A stretch of DNA of 64,000 bases, from assembly GCF_006715175.1 (NCBI RefSeq), contig NZ_VFMQ01000001.1, positions 1,860,001 to 1,924,000 on the forward strand. The letters run 5' to 3'. Below the pieces are notes generated by a model, which did not search any database, had not been told where the DNA came from, and saw only the letters and a list, made by a program, of their open reading frames with translations. Positions within the stretch are counted from its first letter, which is position 1. Each line of letters starts with the position of its first letter. Origin of the DNA: Curtobacterium citreum. GTDB lineage: Bacteria > Actinomycetota > Actinomycetes > Actinomycetales > Microbacteriaceae. Of this stretch, positions 1 through 8,691 are shown piece by piece. Both the position numbers and the translations under genes were made by a program.

Positions 1-55
1 CGCCGTCCGATCATCCCTTTCGTGCAGCACCCTTCCAATGATGTAAGAGGACCCC

Positions 56-1528
56 ATGGCCCAAGACACCACCACGCTCTCCAGTGGCACCCTGACCACG
101 ATCGAGCAACGCGGCATCGAACCCGTCCCCCACGATGAACGCAACGGCGCACCAGGCGCCCTCTTCTGGGTTTGGTTCGCGGCGAACATCTCGATCCTCG
201 GCCTACCCCTCGGCGCGACCCTCGTAGCGTTCCAGCGCCTCAACATCTGGCAGGCGCTGCTCGTCGCGGTGATCGGCGCCGCCGGCTCCTTCGCGGTCGT
301 TGGCGTCATCTCGATCGCCGGCCGCCGAGGTGGCGCGCCCGGGCTGACCCTGAGCAGGGCGGTGTTCGGTGTCCGCGGCAACATCGGACCGACCGCCGTG
401 TCGCTGCTGTCCCGCCTCGGGTGGGAGACCGTGAACACCACCACAGCGGCCTTCGTGCTCCTGTCGCTCTTCACGATCCTGTTCGGTACCAACGGAGACG
501 CCAAAGCGAACCCGGTGCTGACCATCGTCGCAATCCTCGTGTTCGTCGCCGCGACCGTGCTCGTCTCCGGCCTCGGGCACGCGTTCATCGTCGCCGTGCA
601 GAAGTGGGCGACCTGGGTGTTCGGCGCCCTCAACGTCTTCGTCGCTGTCTTCCTGATCGTCCGCGTCAACTGGGACGTCGTCGGCTCCCAGCCCGCGGGC
701 CCCGTCGCCGCGCTGGTGATCGGTGTCGGCACCATCGCCGCGGGCACCGGCATCGGATGGGCAACCGCGGGCGCGGACATCGCCCGCTACACCCGCACGT
801 CGGTGAAGGCCGGCGCACTCATCAGCGCGAGCGCGGCCGGAGCCGGGATTCCACTGGTCGTTCTGGTCGGCCTCGGCGCCCTCGTCTCCGCAGGCGATCC
901 GACCCTAGCGCAGGCCGGTGACCCGGTTGCAGCAATCCGTGATCTGCTGCCGAGCTGGATGGCGATTCCGTACCTCATCGCTGCGTTCGGCGGGCTGCTG
1001 CTGTCGAACCACCTCTCCGTCTACTCGGCGAGCCTCACGACGCTCACACTCGGCGTCAAGGTGCCCCGGGTCTGGGCGGTCGGAGTCGACGTGGTCGTCA
1101 CAACGCTCGGAGCGATGTACTTCATGCTCGTCGCGGACGGCTTCTACGCGCCGTTCATCACGTTCATCTCCGTGCTCGCCGTACCGATCACCGCCTGGCT
1201 CGGCGTGTTCACCGCCGACATGCTCCGCCGCCGCTGGTACGACCCGACGGCACTCCTCGACCTGCGCCCCGGCGGCCGCTACTGGTACCGCGGCGGCGTC
1301 GCGTGGGGAGCCCTCGGCGCCTGGGTCGTCGCGATCGTCGTCGGCTTCCTCTTCACCTCGATCCAGGTCGGCAGCGCGCACCCGATCTACGTCGGTGCGC
1401 TGTCAGACAGCTGGATCGGCGCGAACGGCCTCGGCTGGGTCGTCACCTTCGTCGTCGCGGCGGCAGCGTACCTGCTCACCGGCGGAGCACGCGGTCAGGT
1501 CGTCGCTCCGACGGAGGCCCGGTCCTGA
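56..1528 (+). CDS. NCS1-family nucleobase (cytosine/purine) permease
   Basis: A 490-residue polytopic membrane protein that fits the purine-cytosine permease (NCS1) family, which imports nucleobases or related compounds with protons or sodium. The amphipathic N-terminus leads into the typical first helix (FWVWFAANISILGLPLGA), and about 12 hydrophobic segments follow. The internal GIGWATAGADIARYTR stretch resembles the family's conserved loop. The ATG start is preceded by AAGAGGA. The stop codon overlaps the ATG of the PfkB kinase that follows (TGATG), so the two are probably translationally coupled and work as an import-and-phosphorylate pair. Substrate cannot be read from sequence; cytosine, a purine or a nucleoside analogue are all possible. 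Confidence 0.85.
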   Translation: MAQDTTTLSSGTLTTIEQRGIEPVPHDERNGAPGALFWVWFAANISILGLPLGATLVAFQRLNIWQALLVAVIGAAGSFAVVGVISIAGRRGGAPGLTLSRAVFGVRGNIGPTAVSLLSRLGWETVNTTTAAFVLLSLFTILFGTNGDAKANPVLTIVAILVFVAATVLVSGLGHAFIVAVQKWATWVFGALNVFVAVFLIVRVNWDVVGSQPAGPVAALVIGVGTIAAGTGIGWATAGADIARYTRTSVKAGALISASAAGAGIPLVVLVGLGALVSAGDPTLAQAGDPVAAIRDLLPSWMAIPYLIAAFGGLLLSNHLSVYSASLTTLTLGVKVPRVWAVGVDVVVTTLGAMYFMLVADGFYAPFITFISVLAVPITAWLGVFTADMLRRRWYDPTALLDLRPGGRYWYRGGVAWGALGAWVVAIVVGFLFTSIQVGSAHPIYVGALSDSWIGANGLGWVVTFVVAAAAYLLTGGARGQVVAPTEARS

Positions 1529-2460
1529 TGGGGCGGCTCGTCTCCGTCGGCAACGTCATAGTCGACATCGTCCTGCGCGTCGACGCCGTCCCGGAACCGG
1601 GAGGGGACGTCATCGCCTCGGCGTCGTCGATCACCGCCGGCGGTGGCCTCAACACCATGGTCGCCGCTGCCCGCGACGGTCTGTCGGTGGTCTTCGCGGG
1701 CCAGTACGGCACGGGACCGTTCGGCGACGTCGTCCGCGCAGCTCTCGAGGAGTCCGGCGTCGACGTCGTCCAGCCCGGGCTCGAGGACGTCGACAGCGGC
1801 TACTGCGTCGCACTGGTGGACGCATCGACCGAGCGCACGTTCGTCACGAGCGTCGGAGCAGAGGGTCGCCTCACCCGAGCGGACCTCGACCGGGTCGAGC
1901 TCCGCTCTGAAGACACGGTGTTCGTATCCGGCTACGGGCTCGCTCACACCACCAACGGTCCAGCCATCGCCGACTGGCTGAGCACCGTCCCCGACGACGT
2001 GCGCGTCGTTCTTGATCCCTCCCCGCTGGTCGACACGCTGTCGCACACGGTGCTGGACCCCGTGATGACGAGGGCCGACGTTGTCAGCGCCAACGCGCGC
2101 GAGGCACGGCTGATGGCGCCGACCAAGGCCGAGCTATCCGGGGCAGTCGCCGCGATCGCCGGGCGTGCACGCGGCGTCGCGCTGGCCCGTGACGGTGCAG
2201 CAGGTTGCTGGGTCGCCGAGCCCGGACACAGCCCAATCCTGGTTCCAGGCTTCACCGTCGATGCGGTGGACTCGAACGGTGCAGGTGACGCTCACGGCGG
2301 CGTGCTCATCGCAGCCCTGACTCGCGGGGATCCATTGACTGCTGCGGTTCGACGCGCCAACGCCGCCGCCGCCCTCGCAGTGACACAACACGGACCAGCA
2401 ACAGCACCGACCAGCACCCAGATCGACGCATTGCTCGCGGCCCCGATCACAGTCCACTGA
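1528..2460 (+). CDS. PfkB-family carbohydrate/nucleoside kinase
   Basis: A 310-residue ribokinase-like kinase. The N-terminal glycine-rich region TAGGGLNTMVAAARDG matches PfkB signature 1, and DSNGAGDAHGG near residue 255 matches signature 2 with the anion hole and catalytic Asp; Asn replaces the usual Thr. The start overlaps the stop of the NCS1 permease gene, which argues for a nucleoside or ribose-type substrate delivered by that transporter. An alternative in-frame start far upstream lies inside the permease gene and is unlikely. The family assignment is firm, the substrate is inference. Confidence 0.85.
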   Translation: MGRLVSVGNVIVDIVLRVDAVPEPGGDVIASASSITAGGGLNTMVAAARDGLSVVFAGQYGTGPFGDVVRAALEESGVDVVQPGLEDVDSGYCVALVDASTERTFVTSVGAEGRLTRADLDRVELRSEDTVFVSGYGLAHTTNGPAIADWLSTVPDDVRVVLDPSPLVDTLSHTVLDPVMTRADVVSANAREARLMAPTKAELSGAVAAIAGRARGVALARDGAAGCWVAEPGHSPILVPGFTVDAVDSNGAGDAHGGVLIAALTRGDPLTAAVRRANAAAALAVTQHGPATAPTSTQIDALLAAPITVH

Positions 2461-2500
2461 GCAAAGCGTCCGCGATCCGCAGCAACCGCATCCAGCAGGA

Positions 2501-2537
2501 CGAAGCCCCCGGCCGGAGTGAGCAGTCGGGGGCTTCG
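2501..2537 (+). terminator. Hairpin after the permease-kinase operon
   Basis: Perfect 11-bp inverted repeat CGAAGCCCCCG / CGGGGGCTTCG with a 15-base loop, 40 bases after the kinase stop. No clear T tract follows, so it may be a hairpin-only terminator, as is common in high-GC genomes. Confidence 0.7.
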
Positions 2538-2553
2538 TGGTCGGTACCGGTAG

Positions 2554-2907
2554 ATGGTCGGCACCGATGATGCGGCCCACAGCGATCGTCATCGGCTACT
2601 GAGACGCCATGGGCAGTCCCGTGACACTGAGCGGTTCGATCGAGACGCCTTGGACGAGTCAGCAGCCCACTTGCTCGTGGCGTCGCTGTTCTCTGCTGCG
2701 GCTGCGCTCACGCTGTTCCTCGGGATGAACTTCATGTCCGATCCGCAGACCGGCGCCGTTCACGGATTCTTCGCCGCGATGGCCGTCGCCTTCGCCAGCT
2801 ACGTGCTGCTGCTCTTCCTGAGTGCCGGACCGCGCCTGGACACGGCCTACGTCACCCTCCACTCCGTCCGCAACGAGTTGAACGGGACCCACCGAAGCCG
2901 TCGCTGA
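2554..2907 (+). CDS. Small hypothetical two-helix membrane protein
   Basis: An open frame of 117 residues. A charged His/Arg-rich N-terminus is followed by two hydrophobic segments (about residues 40-58 and 66-90) and a short basic C-terminus. No family is recognised. The start is weak, since no good ribosome site precedes the ATG and it lies just behind the upstream terminator. The membrane segments and lack of a better antisense gene favour a real product, but the N-terminus is uncertain. Confidence 0.45.
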   Translation: MVGTDDAAHSDRHRLLRRHGQSRDTERFDRDALDESAAHLLVASLFSAAAALTLFLGMNFMSDPQTGAVHGFFAAMAVAFASYVLLLFLSAGPRLDTAYVTLHSVRNELNGTHRSRR

Positions 2908-2964
2908 CGTCTCGGTCATCGATCGGCTACCGAGATGTGCAGGGTCCAGTCGCGAGTGATGACC

Positions 2965-3552
2965 TCAATCTGGCCAGAGCGCGGTGACCTGTTCAGCCGC
3001 TTGGAGCATGTCTGCCGCGGGGAGGGCGACGCGCTGTTCGGGGAGGCCGAGCGATGGCCACTGCACGACGAGCTCGAGCGGTCCTGTCGGTGGAAGGGGG
3101 TGCAGCCAGAGTTCGTCGGTGTACCGGTACGACGACGCGCCCCCACCGCCCCCGCCACCGTGCCGCATCAACACGGCTCCGGTGCCTTCACTGTCGCGGC
3201 CGAACGGGTAGCCGTCGGTGACGTGCTGCCCGTCAGCAAGGACCGCTCCGTACCGGAGTCGCGCTCGGCGGTCCTCGTCCGAGGCGTAGAAGTGGTCCTC
3301 GTGAACCAGCTGCTGGAACGCTCGCACGCTCAGATCACCGCGGCGGAGTTGCCGACCGACCTGGAACATGACCCCGTCGGAGAAGACACGAGCCGCTTCG
3401 ACGACGACCATCGCGTTCGCACTCGATCCCCACCGCAGCCCGTACCCGAGCACACCCGGCAGCTCATCCTCCGATGGCCCGTGCCGTGGATCCCGAGGAG
3501 GCTCGTCCATGGGTGCAGCATCGAGCGGGTCCGGTTCGTCGGCGAAGAACAT
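2965..3552 (-). CDS. Hypothetical protein with a glycine-run linker
   Basis: About 195 residues from the ATG at 3552; a GTG one codon upstream is equally possible. The N-terminal half contains GYGLRWGSSANAMVVVEAAR. A run of seven glycines near residue 150 separates it from a C-terminal part with TDELWLHPLPPTGPLELV and WPSLGLPEQRV. From memory, actinobacteria carry an uncharacterised family with this layout (Gly run, then W-x-x-PLPP-x-GPL). No enzymatic motif is visible. It is divergent from the VbhA-like gene with 121 bp between, so they may share a control region. Function unknown. Confidence 0.6.
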   Translation of the reverse strand: MFFADEPDPLDAAPMDEPPRDPRHGPSEDELPGVLGYGLRWGSSANAMVVVEAARVFSDGVMFQVGRQLRRGDLSVRAFQQLVHEDHFYASDEDRRARLRYGAVLADGQHVTDGYPFGRDSEGTGAVLMRHGGGGGGGASSYRYTDELWLHPLPPTGPLELVVQWPSLGLPEQRVALPAADMLQAAEQVTALWPD

Positions 3553-3673
3553 CACCCGCTCACCGCACCACGACGAACTGGAAACAACCAGTGACGACGG
3601 TCGCGGTGCCGCACCGTCGGCGCTCGGCGGCGGCCGCACGAGCGACGCTCGCTGCATCTTCTGGAGGGGTGCG

Positions 3674-4249
3674 ATGAACGACGATCGACGGCCGCTGAGC
3701 CGTGACGCACTCGAGCAGGCCATGGCGATGATCGAGAAGGGTCAGCAGCTCGCCGGGCACTTCCCCGACGCCGAGGCGCTGGGGCGGGCGCGCGGCATCC
3801 TCGACGGCTCGCTGACGTACGAAGAAGCGGCGGCGCAGCTCGAAGCGAAGTACGGCTTCCCCGTGCTCCGACCGCGACGGTCTACGCGGCTGAGCCCCGA
3901 TGAGCACGACCGGCGGCGACAGATCGTCGATGAAGCACGGGTGTCCACCGCTCTCGAAGGAGGTCGTGCGTCCGATGCGGTGCACGAGCTGCAGGACCGG
4001 TGGGCTGCCGGTGAGACCACGTGGGAGCGGATGCACGCCGAGGTGCGGCGGCTCCACCCGTCGACGGCGGACCCGCGTGAGACGGAGTCGGATTCCTCCG
4101 TTGGTCGGGTTGCGCTGCCGCGTCCGGCAGAGGACGGGAGGCGCGGTGCGGGTGACCACCGCGCCTCCGGTACCGACGTGGTCGAGATCGGCCCGCTCTG
4201 TGGGCCGTTGCGCCGACCGCCGGGGTCGCGTGGGAACCCGGTGCCGTGA
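3674..4249 (+). CDS. Protein with two VbhA-like (Fic-antitoxin) segments
   Basis: A 191-residue product starting at an ATG preceded by GGAGGGG; this is preferred over longer in-frame starts lacking a ribosome site. Residues about 10-62 (GQQLAGHFPDAEALGR, then RARGILDGSLTYEEAAAQLE) resemble the small antitoxin VbhA. The position of the inhibitory motif (S/T)xxxE(G/N) reads GQQLAG, so Ser and Glu are lost. Residues about 80-125 repeat the pattern (STALEGGRASDAVHELQ, then WAAGETTWERMHAEVRRL), and here STALEG keeps the motif exactly. The last 60 residues are low complexity. No Fic toxin (HxFx(D/E)GNGR) is encoded nearby. VbhA similarity is by eye and not proven. Confidence 0.55.
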   Translation: MNDDRRPLSRDALEQAMAMIEKGQQLAGHFPDAEALGRARGILDGSLTYEEAAAQLEAKYGFPVLRPRRSTRLSPDEHDRRRQIVDEARVSTALEGGRASDAVHELQDRWAAGETTWERMHAEVRRLHPSTADPRETESDSSVGRVALPRPAEDGRRGAGDHRASGTDVVEIGPLCGPLRRPPGSRGNPVP

Positions 4250-4281
4250 CACACCCGCGTCGGTAGCGCGGTCGAGGATCG

Positions 4282-4299
4282 CCGCGGCCCTGGCCGCGG
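4282..4299. terminator. Hairpin between convergent genes
   Basis: CCGCGGCC-CT-GGCCGCGG inverted repeat in the 127-bp gap between the VbhA-like gene and the oppositely oriented monooxygenase. It could terminate either transcript. No T tract, so moderate support only. Confidence 0.4.
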
Positions 4300-4376
4300 G
4301 TGCGGGCGCGGTCCGGTGACCGTCGAACGCCGACGGTGACCCACCGGTCGGCGCGGGCAGGCCGGACCTCGGGGTG

Positions 4377-5402
4377 TCAGACGCGGGGCGTGGGGGACCA
4401 GCCGAGCTCGGGGCCCAGGCGCTCCGCGATGTCCGTCACGATCTGCGTGTAGTCGTTCGGTGCGAACGAGAACGGCAGGGCGAAGGCGACCTCCGTCGCG
4501 ACCTGGTACCCGGCGTCCGCGCGCAGACGGTCCGCGATCTCGGTGGACGTCCCGACCAGGTCGGCGGCGAACAGCATGCCCGCCGGCCCCTGCGGGACGC
4601 CGACCCGGTCCGCGCGGGACGCGGCGTAGGCCCGGTACCGCGCTACCTGTTCGGGCGTCGCGGTGTCCGTCGGCACGACGACGAGTCCCTGCGAGACCCG
4701 CGCGTGCTCCGGCGTGGGATGTGCGTCGAGGTAGGCCTCGACCTGGGCGCGCTGGTTCGCGGCGAAGTCCGTGCCGACCTCGCTCCGGGTGACGCTCGAC
4801 GTGAGCAGGTGGAACCCGTTCCGCGCGGCCCAGACCGCCGAGCGCGTGCTCCCGGTGCCGTACCAGAGCCGGTCGACCAGGCCCGGGCTGTGCGGTTGGA
4901 CCGTGGAGGCGAACTCCTCGATGCCCCGGCGTCCGACGGGCCCGGTGACCGGGTCGCCCCGGACGAGGTCGCGGAAGCGCAGCAGCCGTCCTTCGCCGAG
5001 GTCCTCGTGCTCGGCGGTGTCGGGGTGGATCGCTTCGCGGTACAGGTCGTAGTGCATCGGCGTCCCGGACGAGAAGCCCGGTTGCAGCCGCCCGCCGAGC
5101 AGCACGTCGACCGTGGCCAGGTCCTCGGCCAGGCGGAACGGGTTCTCCGCACCGATCGGTGTGACGGCGGTGCCGAGCGCGATGCGGGAGGTCCGCTGTG
5201 ACGCAGCTGCCATGACCGCGACGGGGGACGAGATGCCGTGCTGCAGGTGTCGGTGGCGGAGCCAGGCGCTGTCGAAGCCGAGCGCCTCGGCGCGTTCGAT
5301 CGTGCGGAGGGTGTCCTCGTGTCCCGCTCCCGGTGCCGCGGGGTCGAAGGACCCGATGGTCAGGAAGCCGAGTCGTGCCAGGGGTCGTCCGTGGTCAGGC
5401 AT
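4377..5402 (-). CDS. LLM-class flavin-dependent oxidoreductase
   Basis: A 341-residue luciferase-like monooxygenase (TIM-barrel, FMN/F420 dependent). Typical family blocks are the N-terminal LGFLTIGSFD strand, ERAEALGFDSAWLRHRH, RIALGTAVTP and DVLLGGRLQPGFSSGTP. The start at 5402 is chosen because CGGAG lies just upstream and the strand begins directly after it; an earlier in-frame start adds 22 basic residues unlike the family. It stands alone on the minus strand. Substrate cannot be inferred. A 16-bp palindrome 44 bp upstream may be its operator. Confidence 0.8.
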   Translation of the reverse strand: MPDHGRPLARLGFLTIGSFDPAAPGAGHEDTLRTIERAEALGFDSAWLRHRHLQHGISSPVAVMAAASQRTSRIALGTAVTPIGAENPFRLAEDLATVDVLLGGRLQPGFSSGTPMHYDLYREAIHPDTAEHEDLGEGRLLRFRDLVRGDPVTGPVGRRGIEEFASTVQPHSPGLVDRLWYGTGSTRSAVWAARNGFHLLTSSVTRSEVGTDFAANQRAQVEAYLDAHPTPEHARVSQGLVVVPTDTATPEQVARYRAYAASRADRVGVPQGPAGMLFAADLVGTSTEIADRLRADAGYQVATEVAFALPFSFAPNDYTQIVTDIAERLGPELGWSPTPRV

Positions 5403-5445
5403 GCTCCGATGGTGGCACGGCACGCGATCGGAGGCATGGTGCCGG

Positions 5446-5461
5446 TGAGCCGATCGGCTCA
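5446..5461. promoter_or_regulatory. 16-bp palindrome upstream of the LLM oxidoreductase
   Basis: TGAGCCGATCGGCTCA is a perfect palindrome without a loop, 44 bp before the start of the minus-strand gene. A dyad without a loop suits a dimeric regulator rather than an RNA hairpin. The cognate regulator is unknown. A related 22-bp palindrome lies at 16897-16918. Confidence 0.45.
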
Positions 5462-5529
5462 ACCGCACCGTGCCTCCAGTCCGTCGACGCGGCCCCGCCG
5501 CGGCTCCCGCCGCCGCGGCTCCTACAGCC

Positions 5530-8500
5530 TCAGGCGCCGCGCGGTCGGATGCGCAGGGTCATCACCTGGAACGGCCGCAGCCCGAGCGCGACCGTCCCAC
5601 CCGACCACGCGAAGCGCCGCGCCGTGAGCGCGGGGTCCGCGAGGGGACGCTCGCGCAGGTCCACCTGCTCGACGGCCACCGCGTCGATCCGCAGGTCGAG
5701 CTCCGTGTCGGAGCGGGCGCCGAGCGCCTCGTACAGCCGGACCACGACGTCGCCGGATCGGTCGTCGGCGAGCTTCACCGACTCGACGCGGACCCCGGGC
5801 GACGACGACACGACCGGTGCCGCCACGGACGCGCCCGTGCCGTCGGCAGCGGTGTCGCCCGCCACGGGGACCACCCGCAGCGGCAGGTTCTCGTCGTACC
5901 CGCTCGCGACGACCGCCGCGACGTCCGCGCCCGGGTGCACGGAGTAGGCGAAGGTGTGGTGCCCGAGGTCCTGCTCGGGGTCGGGGGACTGCGCCCCGCG
6001 CACCAGGCTGAGACGGACCTCGGTCTCGACCTCGCCGTGTACGCCGACGCGCCGGGTGACGTCGTGGCCGTACGTGCCGGCGTTCGTCACGCCGACGCCG
6101 TAGCCGGGTTCCTCGACGTGCACCCAGCGGTGCGCCATCACCTCGAAGCGGGCGTCGTCCCACGAGGTGTTGGTGTGGGTCGGTCGGCGCAGGTGCCCGA
6201 ACTGGATCTCGGCGCTGTGGTGCTGCGCGTGCACGACGAAGGGCAGCGACGCCTTGAGGAGCTTCTCGCGCTCCCGCCACTCCAGGTCGACCCCGAGGTG
6301 GACGCGGACGTCGTCGGCGTGTACGGCGATCGTCTGCACGAGCTCGGAGGACCCGAACACCCGGCGGACCCGGACGACGGCGCGCAGGTCGCCGTCGGTG
6401 GTGAGCTCGACGGACTCGGCGGCGCGGAGTTCCACGACGGAGCGCCGGTAGTGCGCGTCGACGTCCCACGCGTCCCACGCGTTCGGCAGGTCCTCGTGCA
6501 GGTGCAGCAGGTTCGCCGAGCGGTCAGCGGGCACGAGCTCCCGGTCGTGGGCGAGGTCGACGATCGAGTGGACGAGCCCGTCGCCGTCGACGTGCACGCG
6601 GACCAGGCCGTTGTCGAGGACGGTGCCGTCCGCGCCCTGCGTCGCCGTGACCGGGTGCTCCGGTGTGACGACGGTCAGCGGGGAGAGCGCGTGCGCACGG
6701 GCCTCGACCACGCCGACGGGGGTGCCGGCCGCGTCGAGGACGAGCTCGCGGCGGTCGTGGTCCGCGGCGTTCGCGACGACCCCGGCGGCGCCGAGGTGGG
6801 CGAGGGCCCGCGCGGTGAGCTGCTCGATCTCGGCGTGGTTGCGCCGGTAGCTCTCCTCGTTCTCCTCGTGCACCCAGCGGATCGACGAGCCGGGCAGGAT
6901 GTCGTGGAACTGCTGCAGGAGCGTGGCCTGCCAGAGCTCGTCCAGGCACTCGTACGGGTACGGCGCCCCCTGCAGTGCGGCGGCGGTCGACCAGAGCTCG
7001 GCTTCGCGCAGCAGGTGCTCGGCCCGGCGGTTGCCGCGCTTCTCGCGGGCGTGCGAGGTGAACGTGCCGCGGTGCAGCTCGAGGTAGAGCTCGCCGACCC
7101 AGACGGGGGCGTCCGGGTACTCCTCGCGGGCCCGGGCGAAGAAGTCGTCCGGGTGCTCGACCTCCACCCGGGGCGATCCCTCGAGCGACTCGACGCGGCG
7201 CTGGCGCTCCATCATCTCGCGGATCGGGCCGCCGCCGCCGTCGCCGTAGCCGAACGGCACGAGGGACGTCGTCGCGGCGCCCTTCTCGCGGAACTGCCGG
7301 ACCGCGTGGTGGAGTTCCTCGCCCTCGAGCGTCGCGTTGTAGGTGTCGATCGGCGGGAAGTGCGTGAAGATCCGGGAGCCGTCGATGCCCTCCCACCAGA
7401 ACGTGTGGTGCGGGAACGTGTTCGTCTGGTTCCAGGACAGCTTCTGTGTGAGGAACCACTCCAGCCCGGCGAGCTTCGCGATCTGCGGGAAGGCCGCCGT
7501 GTAGCCGAACGAGTCGGGCAGCCAGATGCCGTGCGTCTCGACGTCGAGCTCGTCGGCGAAGAAGCGCAGCCCCTGCGTGACCTGGCGCACCATGGCCTCG
7601 CCGCCGGGCAGGTTGCCGTCCGGCTCGATCCACTGCGAGCCGACGACGATCCACTGGCCGCGGGCGATCGCCGCCTTGATGCCCGCGAACACCGTGGGGT
7701 AGCGCTCCTTGACCCAGGCGTACTGCTGGGCACTCGAGGCCGCGAACTTGAAGTCCGGGTACTGCTCGGCCAGCGCGAGCACGTTGGAGAACGTCCGGCC
7801 GGTCTTCCGCTTGGTCTCGCGGATCGGCCAGAGCCAGGCCGTGTCGATGTGCGCGTGGCCGATGCCGCTCAGGCGGTGCGCGGACGGGTTCGCGGGGCTG
7901 GCGAGGGCCCCGGCGAGCTCGGCCCGGGCGGCCGCCGCGGTGCCGACGACGTCGTCGAGCGCCAGGACGTCCATCGCGCGCTCCAGGTCGCGCAGCACCT
8001 CGTGGCGGCGCGGGTCGGCCTCCGGGAGCTCCTTCACCATCTGGAACAGCACCTCGACGTCGAAGCGCAGCGCCCAGACCTCGGGCTCGAACACGGCGAG
8101 CTCGGCGGTGCGGAAGGTGTAGATCGGGGTCTCGGGCGCGGTCCGCTTCGAGCCGAACGTCGTCGGGACGAACTCGTTCACCAGGATGTCCGGGTTCGCC
8201 GCCATCTCCAGGTACAGGTGCACCTGCTCGCCGCCGACGGCCCGGTCCGTGATGCGCAGGTGGTGGTTCCGCGGGTGGATGCCCTTCACCGGGGTGCCGT
8301 CCGGCGTGTGCAGGAGCCCCTCGGCCTGGTTGCCGGGCCAGTCGCCCTGGAAGCCCGGGTCGACGAGCAGCTCTACGGTCCGTCCGGCCCACTCCGCCGG
8401 GACGGCCCCGGTCACCTCGAACCACCACGTCGACCACGCCCGCCCCCAGGACTCGCCGACCGCGAACGGTCGGTACTCGGCGGCGAGCGCCTCGGCCGCC

Positions 8501-8631
8501 GGGACGGGTTCGTCCGGCACCTGCCATGCGGCGAGGGTCACGGGCGTGCGGGCCTGGTGGACGGCGGGGACGATCCGCTCGTTCAGGACGCGCTCGATGC
8601 GCGCCTCGACGAGCTGCTGGTTCTGGTGCAT
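5530..8631 (-). CDS. GH38 alpha-mannosidase
   Basis: A 1033-residue cytoplasmic glycoside hydrolase family 38 enzyme, the usual length for bacterial alpha-mannosidases. The zinc-binding HAHIDTAWLWPIRETKRK block lies near residue 260, and LPDSFGYTAAFPQI near residue 370 holds the nucleophile Asp. The large C-terminal beta-sandwich region continues to the end. No signal peptide is seen, so it should cleave mannosides after import. The ATG at 8631 has AGGAAG upstream. It is the last gene of deoR-GH4-GH38, 60 bp after GH4, and lies opposite an ABC sugar importer operon that probably feeds it. Confidence 0.9.
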   Translation of the reverse strand: MHQNQQLVEARIERVLNERIVPAVHQARTPVTLAAWQVPDEPVPAAEALAAEYRPFAVGESWGRAWSTWWFEVTGAVPAEWAGRTVELLVDPGFQGDWPGNQAEGLLHTPDGTPVKGIHPRNHHLRITDRAVGGEQVHLYLEMAANPDILVNEFVPTTFGSKRTAPETPIYTFRTAELAVFEPEVWALRFDVEVLFQMVKELPEADPRRHEVLRDLERAMDVLALDDVVGTAAAARAELAGALASPANPSAHRLSGIGHAHIDTAWLWPIRETKRKTGRTFSNVLALAEQYPDFKFAASSAQQYAWVKERYPTVFAGIKAAIARGQWIVVGSQWIEPDGNLPGGEAMVRQVTQGLRFFADELDVETHGIWLPDSFGYTAAFPQIAKLAGLEWFLTQKLSWNQTNTFPHHTFWWEGIDGSRIFTHFPPIDTYNATLEGEELHHAVRQFREKGAATTSLVPFGYGDGGGGPIREMMERQRRVESLEGSPRVEVEHPDDFFARAREEYPDAPVWVGELYLELHRGTFTSHAREKRGNRRAEHLLREAELWSTAAALQGAPYPYECLDELWQATLLQQFHDILPGSSIRWVHEENEESYRRNHAEIEQLTARALAHLGAAGVVANAADHDRRELVLDAAGTPVGVVEARAHALSPLTVVTPEHPVTATQGADGTVLDNGLVRVHVDGDGLVHSIVDLAHDRELVPADRSANLLHLHEDLPNAWDAWDVDAHYRRSVVELRAAESVELTTDGDLRAVVRVRRVFGSSELVQTIAVHADDVRVHLGVDLEWREREKLLKASLPFVVHAQHHSAEIQFGHLRRPTHTNTSWDDARFEVMAHRWVHVEEPGYGVGVTNAGTYGHDVTRRVGVHGEVETEVRLSLVRGAQSPDPEQDLGHHTFAYSVHPGADVAAVVASGYDENLPLRVVPVAGDTAADGTGASVAAPVVSSSPGVRVESVKLADDRSGDVVVRLYEALGARSDTELDLRIDAVAVEQVDLRERPLADPALTARRFAWSGGTVALGLRPFQVMTLRIRPRGA

Positions 8632-8691
8632 GGCGGGCTTCCTGGGAGGGGCGGACCGGGCGGTGGGCTGGGGACGGCCGGGAGGAGCGGG

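Noticed and set aside
1..55. A possible gene end with TAA at 44-46 before the NCS1 permease
   Set aside because: Too short to judge; no recognisable residues and no way to confirm the frame from inside the window.
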